Part shown: piece after piece, positions 25,114 to 33,283 of the stretch | Layout: every line of letters starts with the position of its first letter | Numbering within the stretch: the stretch's first letter is position 1 | NCBI RefSeq assembly: GCF_011045195.1 | Contig: NZ_CP049199.1 | Span: 62,001 to 126,000 of the forward strand | Origin: Caulobacter soli | GTDB taxonomy: Bacteria; Pseudomonadota; Alphaproteobacteria; Caulobacterales; Caulobacteraceae | Length of the DNA stretch: 64,000 nucleotides | Direction: 5' to 3' | The notes under the pieces: generated by a model | What the model was told of the DNA's origin: nothing | What the model saw: the letters and a program-made list of their open reading frames with translations, nothing else | Database searches by the model: none | Translations under genes and position numbers: made by a program

Positions 25114-25125
25114 TCTGGGTCAGAC

Positions 25126-25800
25126 CTATTTCTTGGCCTTCTCTTCGGCGACCTTGGCCTCGGCCTTGTCGACCTTCTCCTCGGCCTTGGCCACGTCCTT
25201 GCCGGTGTCGAAGCCGTTCTTCAGGCCTTCGGCCATGTTCAGGTGCTCCTGGACGGCCGGGGCCGTGGCGGCGGCGAAGGCCTTGATGGCCGGAGTGTCG
25301 CCGTCCTGCGCGTAACGCTGCAGCAGGTTCAGGGCCGCCTGGTGGGCGTCGACCTGGCTGTCGGCGTACTTCTTGTCGAAGTCCTTGGCGTCGGCCTTGG
25401 TCAGGTCGTCCAGCTTGCCTTGCAGGTCTTCCGGCAGGGCGGTCGGCGGGGTGATGGCGGCGCCCGAGGCGGCGATCGCGGCCTTCAGGTCCTCGGTCGT
25501 CTTGGTGTGGGCCTTGACCATCGCGGCGGCGAACTTCTTGACGTCGGGGTTGGTCGAGCGCTTGGCGACCAGCTTGCCGGCCTCGATCTCGAACATGTCG
25601 CTGGCGGCGGCCTTGTCGACGAAGGTGGCGGCCTTGGTTTCGTCCGACGGGGTGGGGACGGTGGCGGCGGGGTTGGCGTCCGGGGTCGCGGCCTGTTCGG
25701 CCGGGGTGGCGGCGCCCTTGGTTTCCTCGGCCTTCTGGCCGCAGGCGGCGACGCTGAGGGCGGCGATGGCGGCGCCGACGATGAGAAGCTTACGGGTCAT
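25126..25800 (-). CDS. DUF4142-domain lipoprotein
   Basis: A 224-aa protein. The leader MTRKLLIVGAAIAALSVAAC ends in a lipobox (VAAC), so Cys20 should be acylated. A Pro/Ala/Thr-rich linker (about 22-60) follows. The DUF4142 helical domain then covers about 60-195, with FVDKAAASDMFEIEAGKLVAKRSTNPDVKKFAAAMV and HQAALNLLQRYAQ. The tail is a Lys/Glu-Ala coiled stretch. DUF4142 proteins are ferritin-like predicted and often stress-linked. I see no sigma-T site upstream of it. Confidence 0.85.
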   Translation of the reverse strand: MTRKLLIVGAAIAALSVAACGQKAEETKGAATPAEQAATPDANPAATVPTPSDETKAATFVDKAAASDMFEIEAGKLVAKRSTNPDVKKFAAAMVKAHTKTTEDLKAAIAASGAAITPPTALPEDLQGKLDDLTKADAKDFDKKYADSQVDAHQAALNLLQRYAQDGDTPAIKAFAAATAPAVQEHLNMAEGLKNGFDTGKDVAKAEEKVDKAEAKVAEEKAKK

Positions 25801-25919
25801 GGCTTTCTTTCCCTGCGCGTTTTTCTAGAACGTTGATCGTTCGGCGCTGCGCTGCGCCGATGAGGTCTAATCAACCTCACGCGCCCGTGATGGTTCCGTG
25901 AGCAGTGGGGAGAAAACGC

Positions 25920-27116
25920 ATGGCCGAGACGCCGCTGAACGGCCTGCGGGTCATCGAGATGGGTTCGCTGATCGCCGGCCCCTTCTGCGGCCAGGTGCTG
26001 GGCGATTTCGGCGCCGAGGTCATCAAGCTGGAAGACCCCAAGGCCGGCGACCCGATGCGCCAGTGGGGCCGCACCAAGCCCAAGGGCCATTCGCCCTGGT
26101 GGCCGGTGATCGGCCGCAACAAGTCCTCGGTGACGTTGGATCTGCGCCTCCCGGAAGGTCGCGACATCGCCCGCGCGCTGATCGACACCGCCGACGTGGT
26201 GGTCGAGAACTTCCGCCCTGGCACGCTGGAGAAGTGGGGCATGGGCTACGCGGACCTGGCCAGGACCAATCCCGGCCTGGTGATGGCCCGGGTCTCGGGC
26301 TTCGGCCAGACCGGTCCCTATTCGCACCGCGCCGGCTACGCCCTGATCGGCGAGGCCATGGGGGGCCTGCGCCACATCACCGGCGAGGCCGATCGGCCGC
26401 CGGCCCGGGCCGGGATCTCGATCGGCGACAGCCTGGCGGGCCTCAACGCCGCGCTCGGTGTGATGATGGCCCTGCACGCCCGCCAGCGCACCGGCAAGGG
26501 TCAGGTGGTCGACGCGGCGATCTATGAGAGCGTGCTGACGGTGATGGAGAACCTGATCACCGAATACGACCTGTCGGGCTATGTGCGTGAACGCTCAGGC
26601 GCGATCCTGCCCGGCATCGCCCCGTCCAACGTCTATCCCACCCGCAGCGGCGAGCTGATCCTGATCGGCGCCAACCAGGACACCCTGTTCAAGCGCCTGT
26701 GCGAGGCCATGGGTCGGCCGGAGCTGGCGACCGACGAGCGCTATCGCGACCACGCCGCGCGCGGGACCAACCAGACCCAGCTTGACGCGACGATCGGCGG
26801 CTGGACCGTCGAGCACGACATCGAGACCCTGCTGCCGTTGCTGGAGGATGCGGGCCTCGCCGTCGGCCGGGTCTATCGCGCGCCGGACATGCTGAAGGAT
26901 CCGCAGTTCGCCGCCCGCGACTCGATCGTCGAGGTCGCCCACCCGGTGTTCGGCACGGTGAAGATGCAGAACGCCTTTCCGCGCCTGTCGGAAAATCCCG
27001 GCAGCGTCCGCTGGCCGGGTCCGGCCCTGGGCGAACACACCGACGCGGTGCTGAGCGCGGTGGCCGGGCTGTCGGCCGAAGCGATCGGCAAGCTGCGGGC
27101 CAAGGGCGTGGTGTGA
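25920..27116 (+). CDS. CaiB/BaiF-type (family III) CoA transferase
   Basis: A 398-aa family III CoA transferase. The N-terminal GLRVIEMGSLIAGPFCGQVLGDFGAEVIKLEDP and the VVVENFRPGTLEKWGMGY stretch are standard. GFGQTGPYSHRAGYALIGEAMGGL and GISIGDSLAGLNAALG follow. Such enzymes move CoA between organic acids (carnitine, oxalate, bile acids, 2-methylacyl groups). GGGGAG before the ATG at 25920 fixes the start. No neighbouring gene points to the substrate. Confidence 0.88.
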   Translation: MAETPLNGLRVIEMGSLIAGPFCGQVLGDFGAEVIKLEDPKAGDPMRQWGRTKPKGHSPWWPVIGRNKSSVTLDLRLPEGRDIARALIDTADVVVENFRPGTLEKWGMGYADLARTNPGLVMARVSGFGQTGPYSHRAGYALIGEAMGGLRHITGEADRPPARAGISIGDSLAGLNAALGVMMALHARQRTGKGQVVDAAIYESVLTVMENLITEYDLSGYVRERSGAILPGIAPSNVYPTRSGELILIGANQDTLFKRLCEAMGRPELATDERYRDHAARGTNQTQLDATIGGWTVEHDIETLLPLLEDAGLAVGRVYRAPDMLKDPQFAARDSIVEVAHPVFGTVKMQNAFPRLSENPGSVRWPGPALGEHTDAVLSAVAGLSAEAIGKLRAKGVV

Positions 27117-27538
27117 GAGGCGAGACAGGGCGCGCTTGGGGACGCACGCCTGCGTGTGTTCCCGGTCCTTCGCCTGGCAATCCTATGAAATCGCTGCCCT
27201 AAATCTTTATTCCCCTCACCCTTTCAGGTCGCCCGTATCCTGATCTCACCTCGCAGCAGGGAAAGGGCGCATGGCCAGCGACCGATGCGGCGGCGAGGAG
27301 CGATCGAGCGGGAAGCTCTGTCGGCGGTTCTTTTCGGAGGACCAAACCTTGCGTCTCTGGTGCCGGTCGGGCCTGGAACACAGATACGACGTGACGTGAG
27401 GGCTGACTTGGCGGCAGGCGAGCGGTGACAGGCTCGCGGTCCGGGACAGGGGTTCGTTGACCTGGCCCGCCCGTCGGAGGCTTCAAGGCGGCGAGGTCCT
27501 AACAGGGCTCAGCGTCGCGGGCTTTCGGATAACGACCG
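27117..27538. other. Intergenic stretch of about 420 bp without a recognised gene
   Basis: Reading frames on both strands here have poor codon pattern and no credible starts. One imperfect hairpin follows the CoA transferase (about 27138-27163, GGGGACGCAC...GTGTGTTCCC) without a U-tract. I see no tRNA, tmRNA, RNase P or riboswitch signature. It leads into repeat copy B. Confidence 0.5.
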
Positions 27539-27757
27539 CGCGGAGCGAACGGGCTTCGTCGAAACGGTTATTTTCTATGTCTTCCGGACGTCGTCCGGCG
27601 CTCCGCGACCCTTTCCACCAGCTCACAGCCAGATTGGCGTGAGATCACACTGACTTGCCCCCACCTGGCGGCTTCGCCGCCTGTCCGCCCCCGTAGGGGG
27701 CGGAGGCTTTTCCCCCTGTGGGGGAAGACGACCGCGAAGCGGTCCGTAGGGGGCAAG
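27539..27757. repeat. Composite structured repeat, copy B
   Basis: Module 1 (27539-27607) is a long stem-loop closed by CGCGGAGCG/CGCTCCGCG with an inner hairpin CCGGAC-GTC-GTCCGG. A conserved single-stranded segment follows (27621-27653, containing GCTCACAGCCAGATTGGCGT). Module 2 (27654-27757) is the multi-hairpin element with outer arms CTTGCCCCC/GGGGGCAAG, first hairpin GGCGGC-TTC-GCCGCC and last hairpin GACCGC-GAA-GCGGTC. Copy C carries the same order inverted. Confidence 0.85.
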
Positions 27758-27783
27758 TGGTCGTTGCGGGAACGAAAGGGACT

Positions 27784-29697
27784 TTACCGCCCCGTCACCG
27801 ACGCCAGGGCTCGGGCGATCTGGTGGACGTTGTAGGGTTTGCGCACGATCGGGGCGTCGAAGCCCATCGGGGCGGCCTTGTCGGCGTAGCCGGTGGCGAA
27901 CACGAAGGGCCGGCCTTCACGGCGCAGGACCTCGGCGACCGGGGCCACCGACTGGCCGTTGAGATCGGCGTCCAGAACAGCGGCGTCGAACGACAGCTCC
28001 AGCATCTGCAGGGCCTCGGCCAGTTCGGCCGCGCAGCCCACGACCTCGACGCCGGAATCCTCCAGCCCCGCCTCCAGCTCCATGGCCAGCAGCAGCGAAT
28101 CCTCGACGATCAGCACCCTCAGGCCCGCGATGTCGCCGGCCCGGAAGCTGTCGTCGCCGCCGCCGACGGTCTCGACGATGCGGGTGTCGGGCGTCTCGAC
28201 GGGTTCGGGCTGGGGCTCGTCGACCAAGGCGTCGGCGGCCGCGTGGATCATCGCCGTGACGCCGCTGCGCTTGTATTCGACGGTCGCCCGGCCGCCCAGC
28301 TCGCGCCCGACCACGTCCTCGATCAGGGTCATGCCGAAGCCGCGCACGTCCGGCGGCGTGGTCATCGGCCCGCCGGTCTCCAGCCATTCCAGATTGAAGC
28401 CGCCGTCCGCGGCCACGCGCCAGACCACCTCGACCCGGCCGCTCTCGACCGACAGCGACCCGAACTTCACGGCGTTGACGGCCAGCTCGTGCAGGGTCAG
28501 CGACAGGGCCGCCGCGGCGCGCGGGGTCAGGAACAGCTCGGGCCCGTCCCAGCGCGTCTGGTTGGGGGCTACCCCGCCCAGCTCGGCGGCGGCGATCCGG
28601 GCCAGGGTGGCGCCGCGCCAGCGGGCCGCGCTCAGCAGGTCGTGGGCCGAGCTCATCGATTTCAGCCGGCCGTTGAAGGCCTTGAGGAAGCCGTCCAGCG
28701 ACGAGGCCTTGCGGGCCGACTGGCCGGCCACCGACTGCACGACGGCCAGGATGTTCTTGATGCGGTGGTCCAGCTCGGTGAGCAGGTTCTCGCGGCTGTC
28801 GTCGGCGTCGCGGCGAGCGGTGACGTCCTGGATTACGCCGATCAGCCGCAGCGGCTGGCCGTTCGCGTCCAGCACCATCAGGCCGGCGACGCGGTTCCAG
28901 ATCACCCGGTCGGGATCGGAGGTGACCCGCCGGAACTCGATTTCGTAGCGGCCGTGGGCCGCCAGCTGGGCCTCGACGTCGGCGCGGACGGCCTCGCGGT
29001 CTCCCGGCCAGATGATCGAATAGAGTTCCTCGCCGCCCTGGGCCGGGGTCACGCCCTCGGGGATCTCGGTGATCTTCGACATCCGCGCGCTGACCCGCAC
29101 CGTGTCGGCGGCGATGTCCCAGACGAATTCGCCGAGATTGGCGGCGCGCAGGGCCAGGGCGATCCGTTCGGCGTCCAGGGTGCGCTCGGTCGCGTTGCGG
29201 GCGGTCTCGGCGTCGTGCAGCAGCTCTTCCATCGCCAGGGCGGCGAGGTCGGCCAGGGCGTCGGCCAGGCCGGTGTCGACGGCCTCGCGCGGGGCGGGGT
29301 CCTCGACGGTCAGCAGTCCGACGATCTCGCCCGAGGCGGTCTTCAGCGGCGCGCAGGCGAAGAAGCGGCTGTCGGCGCACCAGGGCCGCAGGGCGTTGTC
29401 GGGCGCGCTGGCCAGATCGGGATTGGCGACCACGCCGCTTTCACGCAGGCGGTCGGACAGGCCGGCGGGCCGGGGCTCCTCGACATGGTTGAAGCCGACC
29501 CTGGCCTTCAGCCAGACCCGGTCCTTGCCGATCAGCCGGATCGCCGCCTTCGGCGCGCCGAACAGGCGCGAGGCCAGGCGGACGATTCGATCGAATCGGG
29601 GATCGGCCGGGTCGCCGTCGAAAGCGCGAAGGGCGTCGAGGGCGCGCAGTCGACGCGCCTCCTGATCATCTGCCAGCGATCCGCCCGCATCGTCCAT
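27784..29697 (-). CDS. HWE-family sensor histidine kinase with C-terminal receiver domain
   Basis: A soluble 637-aa kinase. A GAF domain covers about residues 30-160 and a PAS domain about 175-295. The HWE dimerisation domain has phospho-acceptor His311 in ELDHRIKN. The catalytic domain has the family's LHELAVNAVKFG and the Trp-x-Glu of EWLETGG. A C-terminal receiver ends in KPYNVHQI. HWE/HisKA_2 kinases feed the alphaproteobacterial general stress response, and this gene opens the stretch with sigma-T promoters. The ATG at 29697 is chosen since longer starts add a low-complexity leader. No membrane segment is seen. Its stimulus is unknown. Confidence 0.88.
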   Translation of the reverse strand: MDDAGGSLADDQEARRLRALDALRAFDGDPADPRFDRIVRLASRLFGAPKAAIRLIGKDRVWLKARVGFNHVEEPRPAGLSDRLRESGVVANPDLASAPDNALRPWCADSRFFACAPLKTASGEIVGLLTVEDPAPREAVDTGLADALADLAALAMEELLHDAETARNATERTLDAERIALALRAANLGEFVWDIAADTVRVSARMSKITEIPEGVTPAQGGEELYSIIWPGDREAVRADVEAQLAAHGRYEIEFRRVTSDPDRVIWNRVAGLMVLDANGQPLRLIGVIQDVTARRDADDSRENLLTELDHRIKNILAVVQSVAGQSARKASSLDGFLKAFNGRLKSMSSAHDLLSAARWRGATLARIAAAELGGVAPNQTRWDGPELFLTPRAAAALSLTLHELAVNAVKFGSLSVESGRVEVVWRVAADGGFNLEWLETGGPMTTPPDVRGFGMTLIEDVVGRELGGRATVEYKRSGVTAMIHAAADALVDEPQPEPVETPDTRIVETVGGGDDSFRAGDIAGLRVLIVEDSLLLAMELEAGLEDSGVEVVGCAAELAEALQMLELSFDAAVLDADLNGQSVAPVAEVLRREGRPFVFATGYADKAAPMGFDAPIVRKPYNVHQIARALASVTGR

Positions 29698-29817
29698 GAT
29701 TCGACCATAGACTGGGTTCGCGCAGGGCGCGAGATCGATAAAGGCGATGCTCCGCCTTACCCCCAAAGATCGCCGTGAAGATCGGCTGTGGTGAAGCTCC
29801 AACCTTGGCGCTACAAT

Positions 29818-29843
29818 GGAACTTGTCGCCTCGGCATTGCGTT
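29818..29843 (+). promoter_or_regulatory. Sigma-T (EcfG) promoter for the DUF883/holin-like pair
   Basis: GGAAC (29818-29822), 17-nt spacer, CGTT (29840-29843). It sits 63 bp upstream of the ATG at 29907. The match is to the known Caulobacter sigma-T consensus, GGAAC-N16/17-CGTT. Confidence 0.8.
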
Positions 29844-29906
29844 GTGCGGGCGCAGCTTCGCAGCTGCCCGCCCCCCACAAGCTTGAGCCGCGAACCGGAG
29901 ATTTTC

Positions 29907-30293
29907 ATGCCCGACAACAGCCTGAACCCCGCCATCAACGAAGCCAACAAGGCCTCGTCGAACGCCAGCGCGGCCCTCGATCACGCCGAGCGCAGCTTCG
30001 GCGAAGCCGCCAGCGCCGCGCGCGGCAACCTCAGCGAAGCCGCCGCCTCGGCCAAGGCCAACCTGAGCGACGCCGCCAAGCGGATCGAAGCGTCCCTGAC
30101 CCAGGGCCTCGAAACCCTGCGCGCCCAGACCCGCACCTACACCGACACCGCCGGCCAGCAGGTCGATGAAGCCGGCCGTTATGTCAGCGAACGGGTCCGC
30201 GAGCGTCCGATCACCGCCACCCTGGCCGGTCTCGGCGTCGGCGTTCTGCTGGGCCTGCTGCTGGCCGGAAACCGTAGCGGCCGCGACAAGTGA
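29907..30293 (+). CDS. DUF883 / ElaB-YqjD-like membrane-anchored protein
   Basis: A 128-aa protein. A long Ala/Ser-rich amphipathic helix (about 10-105) precedes a C-terminal anchor with a Gly zipper, GLGVGVLLGLLLAG (about 110-123). This is the layout of ElaB/YqjD proteins, tail-anchored inner-membrane proteins linked to stress and ribosome binding in E. coli. A sigma-T promoter lies upstream, so it is predicted to be a GSR target. Its stop overlaps the start of the next gene by 4 bp (GTGA). Confidence 0.82.
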   Translation: MPDNSLNPAINEANKASSNASAALDHAERSFGEAASAARGNLSEAAASAKANLSDAAKRIEASLTQGLETLRAQTRTYTDTAGQQVDEAGRYVSERVRERPITATLAGLGVGVLLGLLLAGNRSGRDK

Positions 30294-30685
30294 TCTTCGG
30301 CAAGACCCTGACAACCCTGGCAGCGGCCGCGGCGATCGCCGCGGCCGCTGCTGTGAGCGTGGTCGCCGCCGCCTTCGCGCTGTTCGCGGTGCTGGCGCCC
30401 CATCTGGGCCCGGCCGGCGCCGCGGCCGTGGTCGCCGCCGTGGCCGCGGCGATCGTCGGCCTGGCCGGCTTGCTGGCCGCGCTCAAGGTCGAGGAAAAGG
30501 CCCGCCCGGCGCCCGCGGCGGACCCGCTGTTCTTCGCCGAGAAGGCCATCGAGATGATCAAGGATCGCCCGATCCTGACGGTCGGTGCCGGCCTGGCGGC
30601 GGGGATCATCGCCTTCCGCAACCCGGCCCTGGCCGCGATCGTCGCCAAGGCTTTCGTGGATTCGCAAAAGCCGCCGCCGCGCTAG
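30290..30685 (+). CDS. Small membrane protein, phage-holin/YqjE-like
   Basis: 131 aa with two long hydrophobic segments (about 8-36 and 42-64) and a third short one near 97-115. It is extremely Ala-rich. In E. coli the ElaB/YqjD-type gene is followed by a holin-like YqjE, and the same arrangement here supports a YqjE-like call. GTG at 30290 overlaps the preceding stop by 4 bp, so translation is probably coupled. It is predicted to be expressed from the sigma-T promoter at 29818. The biochemical role is unknown. Confidence 0.75.
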   Translation: MIFGKTLTTLAAAAAIAAAAAVSVVAAAFALFAVLAPHLGPAGAAAVVAAVAAAIVGLAGLLAALKVEEKARPAPAADPLFFAEKAIEMIKDRPILTVGAGLAAGIIAFRNPALAAIVAKAFVDSQKPPPR

Positions 30686-30806
30686 TTTCAATCTCCGAAG
30701 CGCGCCCGGCGCGCTTTGGCGACAATCGACAAGACGAGCCTTTCCCGCCTCTGGTTTTATGGGCCTCCCCGCCCATCTTCCGGGGGCGTTTTGCCCTGGA
30801 GCGATC

Positions 30807-31424
30807 ATGTTCAAACTCCCCGACCTGCCCTACGCCTATGAAGCCCTGGAGCCGACCATCTCGGCCAACACGCTTCATTTCCACCATGACAAGCACCACG
30901 CGGCCTATGTGAACGCGCTGAACGGCCTGCTGCCGGAAGGCGACACGCGTCCGCTGGAAGCCGTGATCAAGGAAGCCGGCCCCGGCAAGGTGTTCAACAA
31001 CGCCGCCCAGATCTGGAACCACCAGTTCTTCTGGGATTGCATGAGCGCCGACAAGGCCGGCCCTTCGGCCGAGCTGTCGGCCGCGATCGCCGAAGCCTTC
31101 GGCGACCTGGCCGGCCTGAAGGAAAAGTTCGTCGCCGAGGGCATCGGCCACTTCGGCTCGGGCTGGGTGTGGCTGGCCGTGCAAGGCGGCAAGCTGGTCG
31201 TCCTGTCGACTCACGACGCCGATGACACCCTGACCAAGGACGGCATCGTCCCGCTGCTGGTCTGCGACGTCTGGGAGCACGCCTACTATCTGGACCACCA
31301 GAACAACCGGAAGGGCTTCCTGGAAGCCTGGTTCGACGTCCTGCCCAACTGGGCGTTCGCCGACGCCCAGTTCGCCGCGGCCAAGGGCCAGGGCGCGGTC
31401 TGGACCTTCCCCGAGTCGGCCTGA
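30807..31424 (+). CDS. sodB: Superoxide dismutase, iron type
   Basis: A 205-aa Fe/Mn-family dismutase in the cytoplasm. Metal ligands are visible in HFHHDKHHAAYV (H26), NNAAQIWNHQFFW, and CDVWEHAYYLDH (Asp and His). FGSGWVWLAV is conserved. The AAQ-x-WNH and Ser/Gly pattern fits iron rather than manganese. CTGGAGCG precedes the ATG at 30807. No sigma-T match is found in its 120-bp upstream gap, so it may have its own promoter despite its position in the stress region. Confidence 0.94.
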   Translation: MFKLPDLPYAYEALEPTISANTLHFHHDKHHAAYVNALNGLLPEGDTRPLEAVIKEAGPGKVFNNAAQIWNHQFFWDCMSADKAGPSAELSAAIAEAFGDLAGLKEKFVAEGIGHFGSGWVWLAVQGGKLVVLSTHDADDTLTKDGIVPLLVCDVWEHAYYLDHQNNRKGFLEAWFDVLPNWAFADAQFAAAKGQGAVWTFPESA

Positions 31425-31438
31425 CCGGTCTCGGATTT

Positions 31439-32290
31439 CTAGACCTGGAGCGGCGCGACCTCGGTCGCGCCGTTTTCGTTTGGGCTCTTGGGCACGCACC
31501 GGCGGGGGACCGACCAGGTCCGGAAGGTCACGAACTGGGTCCGCTCGAAGGCCAGGGCCGTGATGCGGATGTCGACGTCGTCGACCTCGATCAGGTTGAA
31601 GCTGGGCGGCACCCCGCGCTCGCGCACCGACAGGGTGCCCGAGCCCACCGCCTGGGTGCAGCCGTCCGAAAACGGATAGGGATGCACGAACGGCGCGTGG
31701 ATGTGGCCGGTCAGCACCAGGTCCGCCCCGGCATGGGCGAAGGCCTGGGCCGCCGCCATGCCGCCGTGCACCTTGGCGGTCATCGGGCCGCCCAGCATCT
31801 CGATCAGCGGATGGTGGCAGACCACGATCTTCAGGGCGTCCGGGGCGGCCTCCTTCAGGTCGGCGCAGACCTCGCGGACCTGCCGGCGCGACACCGCGCC
31901 CTTCGACCAGTTCAGGCGCAGCTGGAAGGCGCGGGCCGAGTTGAGGGTGACGACCGTGGCGCGCGGATCGTCCCAGTCGCTGTTCATCCGCTCGCCGAAC
32001 CGGTCCTCGTAGCGCCGCCAGGGTTTGACCAGCCGGGTCAGGATCTCACGCGGGCCGACGAACGGGGTGTCGTGATTGCCCGGCGTGACGATGCGCGGCG
32101 ACGGCAGGCGGTTCAGCCAGGCCAGGGCGGCGTCGAACTCCTCGACCTTGCCGTCCTTGGTCAGGTCGCCGGCGGCGATCACCAGGTCCGGCCGCTCGGC
32201 GTTGATCCGCTCGACGGCCGCCTCGACGGCGGCCTTGTGCTCGCCGCCAAAATGGATGTCGGAAACTTGAACCAGCTTCAGCGGTTTCAT
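31439..32290 (-). CDS. Calcineurin-like metallophosphoesterase
   Basis: A 283-aa phosphoesterase with all metal-binding motifs: D-x-H in VSDIHFGG (residues 10-12), AAGDLTKDG, PGNHDTPF, VVCHHPL, and LTGHIHAPF. The fold covers cyclic-nucleotide and phospholipid phosphodiesterases. It overlaps the diacylglycerol kinase-like gene by 4 bp (ATGA) and so is the second gene of that unit, under the minus-strand sigma-T promoter at 33198-33222. Its substrate could be a phospholipid headgroup. That is an inference from the partner. Confidence 0.87.
   Translation of the reverse strand: MKPLKLVQVSDIHFGGEHKAAVEAAVERINAERPDLVIAAGDLTKDGKVEEFDAALAWLNRLPSPRIVTPGNHDTPFVGPREILTRLVKPWRRYEDRFGERMNSDWDDPRATVVTLNSARAFQLRLNWSKGAVSRRQVREVCADLKEAAPDALKIVVCHHPLIEMLGGPMTAKVHGGMAAAQAFAHAGADLVLTGHIHAPFVHPYPFSDGCTQAVGSGTLSVRERGVPPSFNLIEVDDVDIRITALAFERTQFVTFRTWSVPRRCVPKSPNENGATEVAPLQV
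31451..31475 (+). terminator. sodB terminator inside the 3' end of the converging gene
   Basis: CGGCGCGACC and GGTCGCGCCG form a 10-bp stem with a 2-nt gap and are followed by TTTT. The hairpin is 27 bp past the sodB stop and lies wholly inside the last codons of the metallophosphoesterase gene, which thus encodes a terminator on its opposite strand. Confidence 0.8.
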
Positions 32291-33150
32291 TTGCCCGAGA
32301 CCGCAGGTGAAGGAACCAGCGCGCGGAAGGCCTTGGGGCGGAAGCGGATGCTGACGGTGTCGTCCAACCGCACCGGCTCGCCGTCCAGGATGGCCGGGAT
32401 GCGCCCGCCGGCCCAGACCTTGCCGACCCGGCAGCGGCCGACGATCACGGACGGGTCGTTGCGCCAGTTGCCGGCCACGGTGTTGACCCCCAGGCGGAAG
32501 ATGTCGAGCGCGCTGGCCGGGTCCAGCGCCGCGGCCTCCAGGGCCTGCTCGTCCTCATGCAGTTCGGCCGAGACAAGCGGGCACATCAGGCTCAGCGCCT
32601 CGGTCTTGCCCTTGGGCCGGCCGTCCAGGACATAGCGCAGGCGGCTGGAGAAGGCCCGGCGCAGGGCCCGCTGGGCGCGCATCAGAGCCAGGTCCGCTCG
32701 GCCGGCCCGAGCGGCTTCGCGGGCCTCGGCCCACAGGGCGGGGCTGCCGAGGATGGCGGCGACGAAGAAGACGCGGCCGTTGATCTCGCCGCCGGAGATC
32801 ATTCGCTCCTGGCCGCCCTTCAGGCAGTCGGCCATGGCCTGGGGCCACGGGATCGGGCCGTAGAGGGCATGGGGCAGCATGTTCATGGTGCCGCCGGGCA
32901 GGGGGGCGATCATCGGGCCATGAGGGCCGGCCATTTCAGCCGCCGCCCGCGCCGTGCCGTCGCCGGCCACCACCAGAATGGCGTCGGGCTTGGACTCGAT
33001 GGCGTCGCGCAGGCAGGCGTTCAGCTCGCCTTCGCTGGGGGCGTGGACCCGCCCGGTGACGCCGTGCTCGGCCAGGATGGCCTCGGCTTGGGCCGGGGCG
33101 TCCTTGCCCACCGAGCCGGAGGCGATGTTGGTGACGACTTCCACACGCAT
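32287..33150 (-). CDS. Diacylglycerol kinase catalytic-domain (YegS/DgkB-like) lipid kinase
   Basis: A 287-aa lipid kinase-like protein. The glycine-rich nucleotide loop reads VVAGDGTARAAAEM, with the first Gly of the usual GGDGT changed to Ala. PIAPLPGGTMNML-type residues (IAPLPGGTMNMLP) complete the ATP site. It probably phosphorylates diacylglycerol or another lipid at the membrane. The promoter is a sigma-T site reading leftward from 33222, so it is a predicted GSR target. It overlaps the downstream phosphoesterase gene by 4 bp. Confidence 0.85.
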   Translation of the reverse strand: MRVEVVTNIASGSVGKDAPAQAEAILAEHGVTGRVHAPSEGELNACLRDAIESKPDAILVVAGDGTARAAAEMAGPHGPMIAPLPGGTMNMLPHALYGPIPWPQAMADCLKGGQERMISGGEINGRVFFVAAILGSPALWAEAREAARAGRADLALMRAQRALRRAFSSRLRYVLDGRPKGKTEALSLMCPLVSAELHEDEQALEAAALDPASALDIFRLGVNTVAGNWRNDPSVIVGRCRVGKVWAGGRIPAILDGEPVRLDDTVSIRFRPKAFRALVPSPAVSGK

Positions 33151-33197
33151 GCGAAATTCCAGAAAGGCGCAGCTGCGCGGGACGGTCCGACACCAGA

Positions 33198-33222
33198 AAC
33201 GGCGGCGCTTGATCACGGTTCC
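33198..33222 (-). promoter_or_regulatory. Sigma-T promoter for the lipid kinase/phosphoesterase unit
   Basis: On the minus strand GGAAC (33222-33218), 16-nt spacer, CGTT (33201-33198), about 48 bp before the ATG at 33150. Its -35 element is one base away from that of the divergent sigma-T promoter. Confidence 0.8.
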
Positions 33223-33223
33223 C

Positions 33224-33249
33224 GGAACCGTTGGCGAGGCGAGGCCGTT
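33224..33249 (+). promoter_or_regulatory. Sigma-T promoter for the glycine-zipper lipoprotein
   Basis: GGAAC (33224-33228), 17-nt spacer, CGTT (33246-33249), 34 bp before the ATG at 33284. With the leftward promoter it makes the palindrome CGGTTCCCGGAACCG (33216-33230). Confidence 0.82.
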
Positions 33250-33283
33250 TGCCTGCTGGGACAAGCTCGAACGGAGAGCCACG

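Noticed and set aside
27199..27486. A 95-codon minus-strand open frame in the gap before copy B
   Set aside because: Codon bias is unlike the neighbours, there is no ribosome binding site, and the sequence is Pro/Arg-rich with no homology marks.
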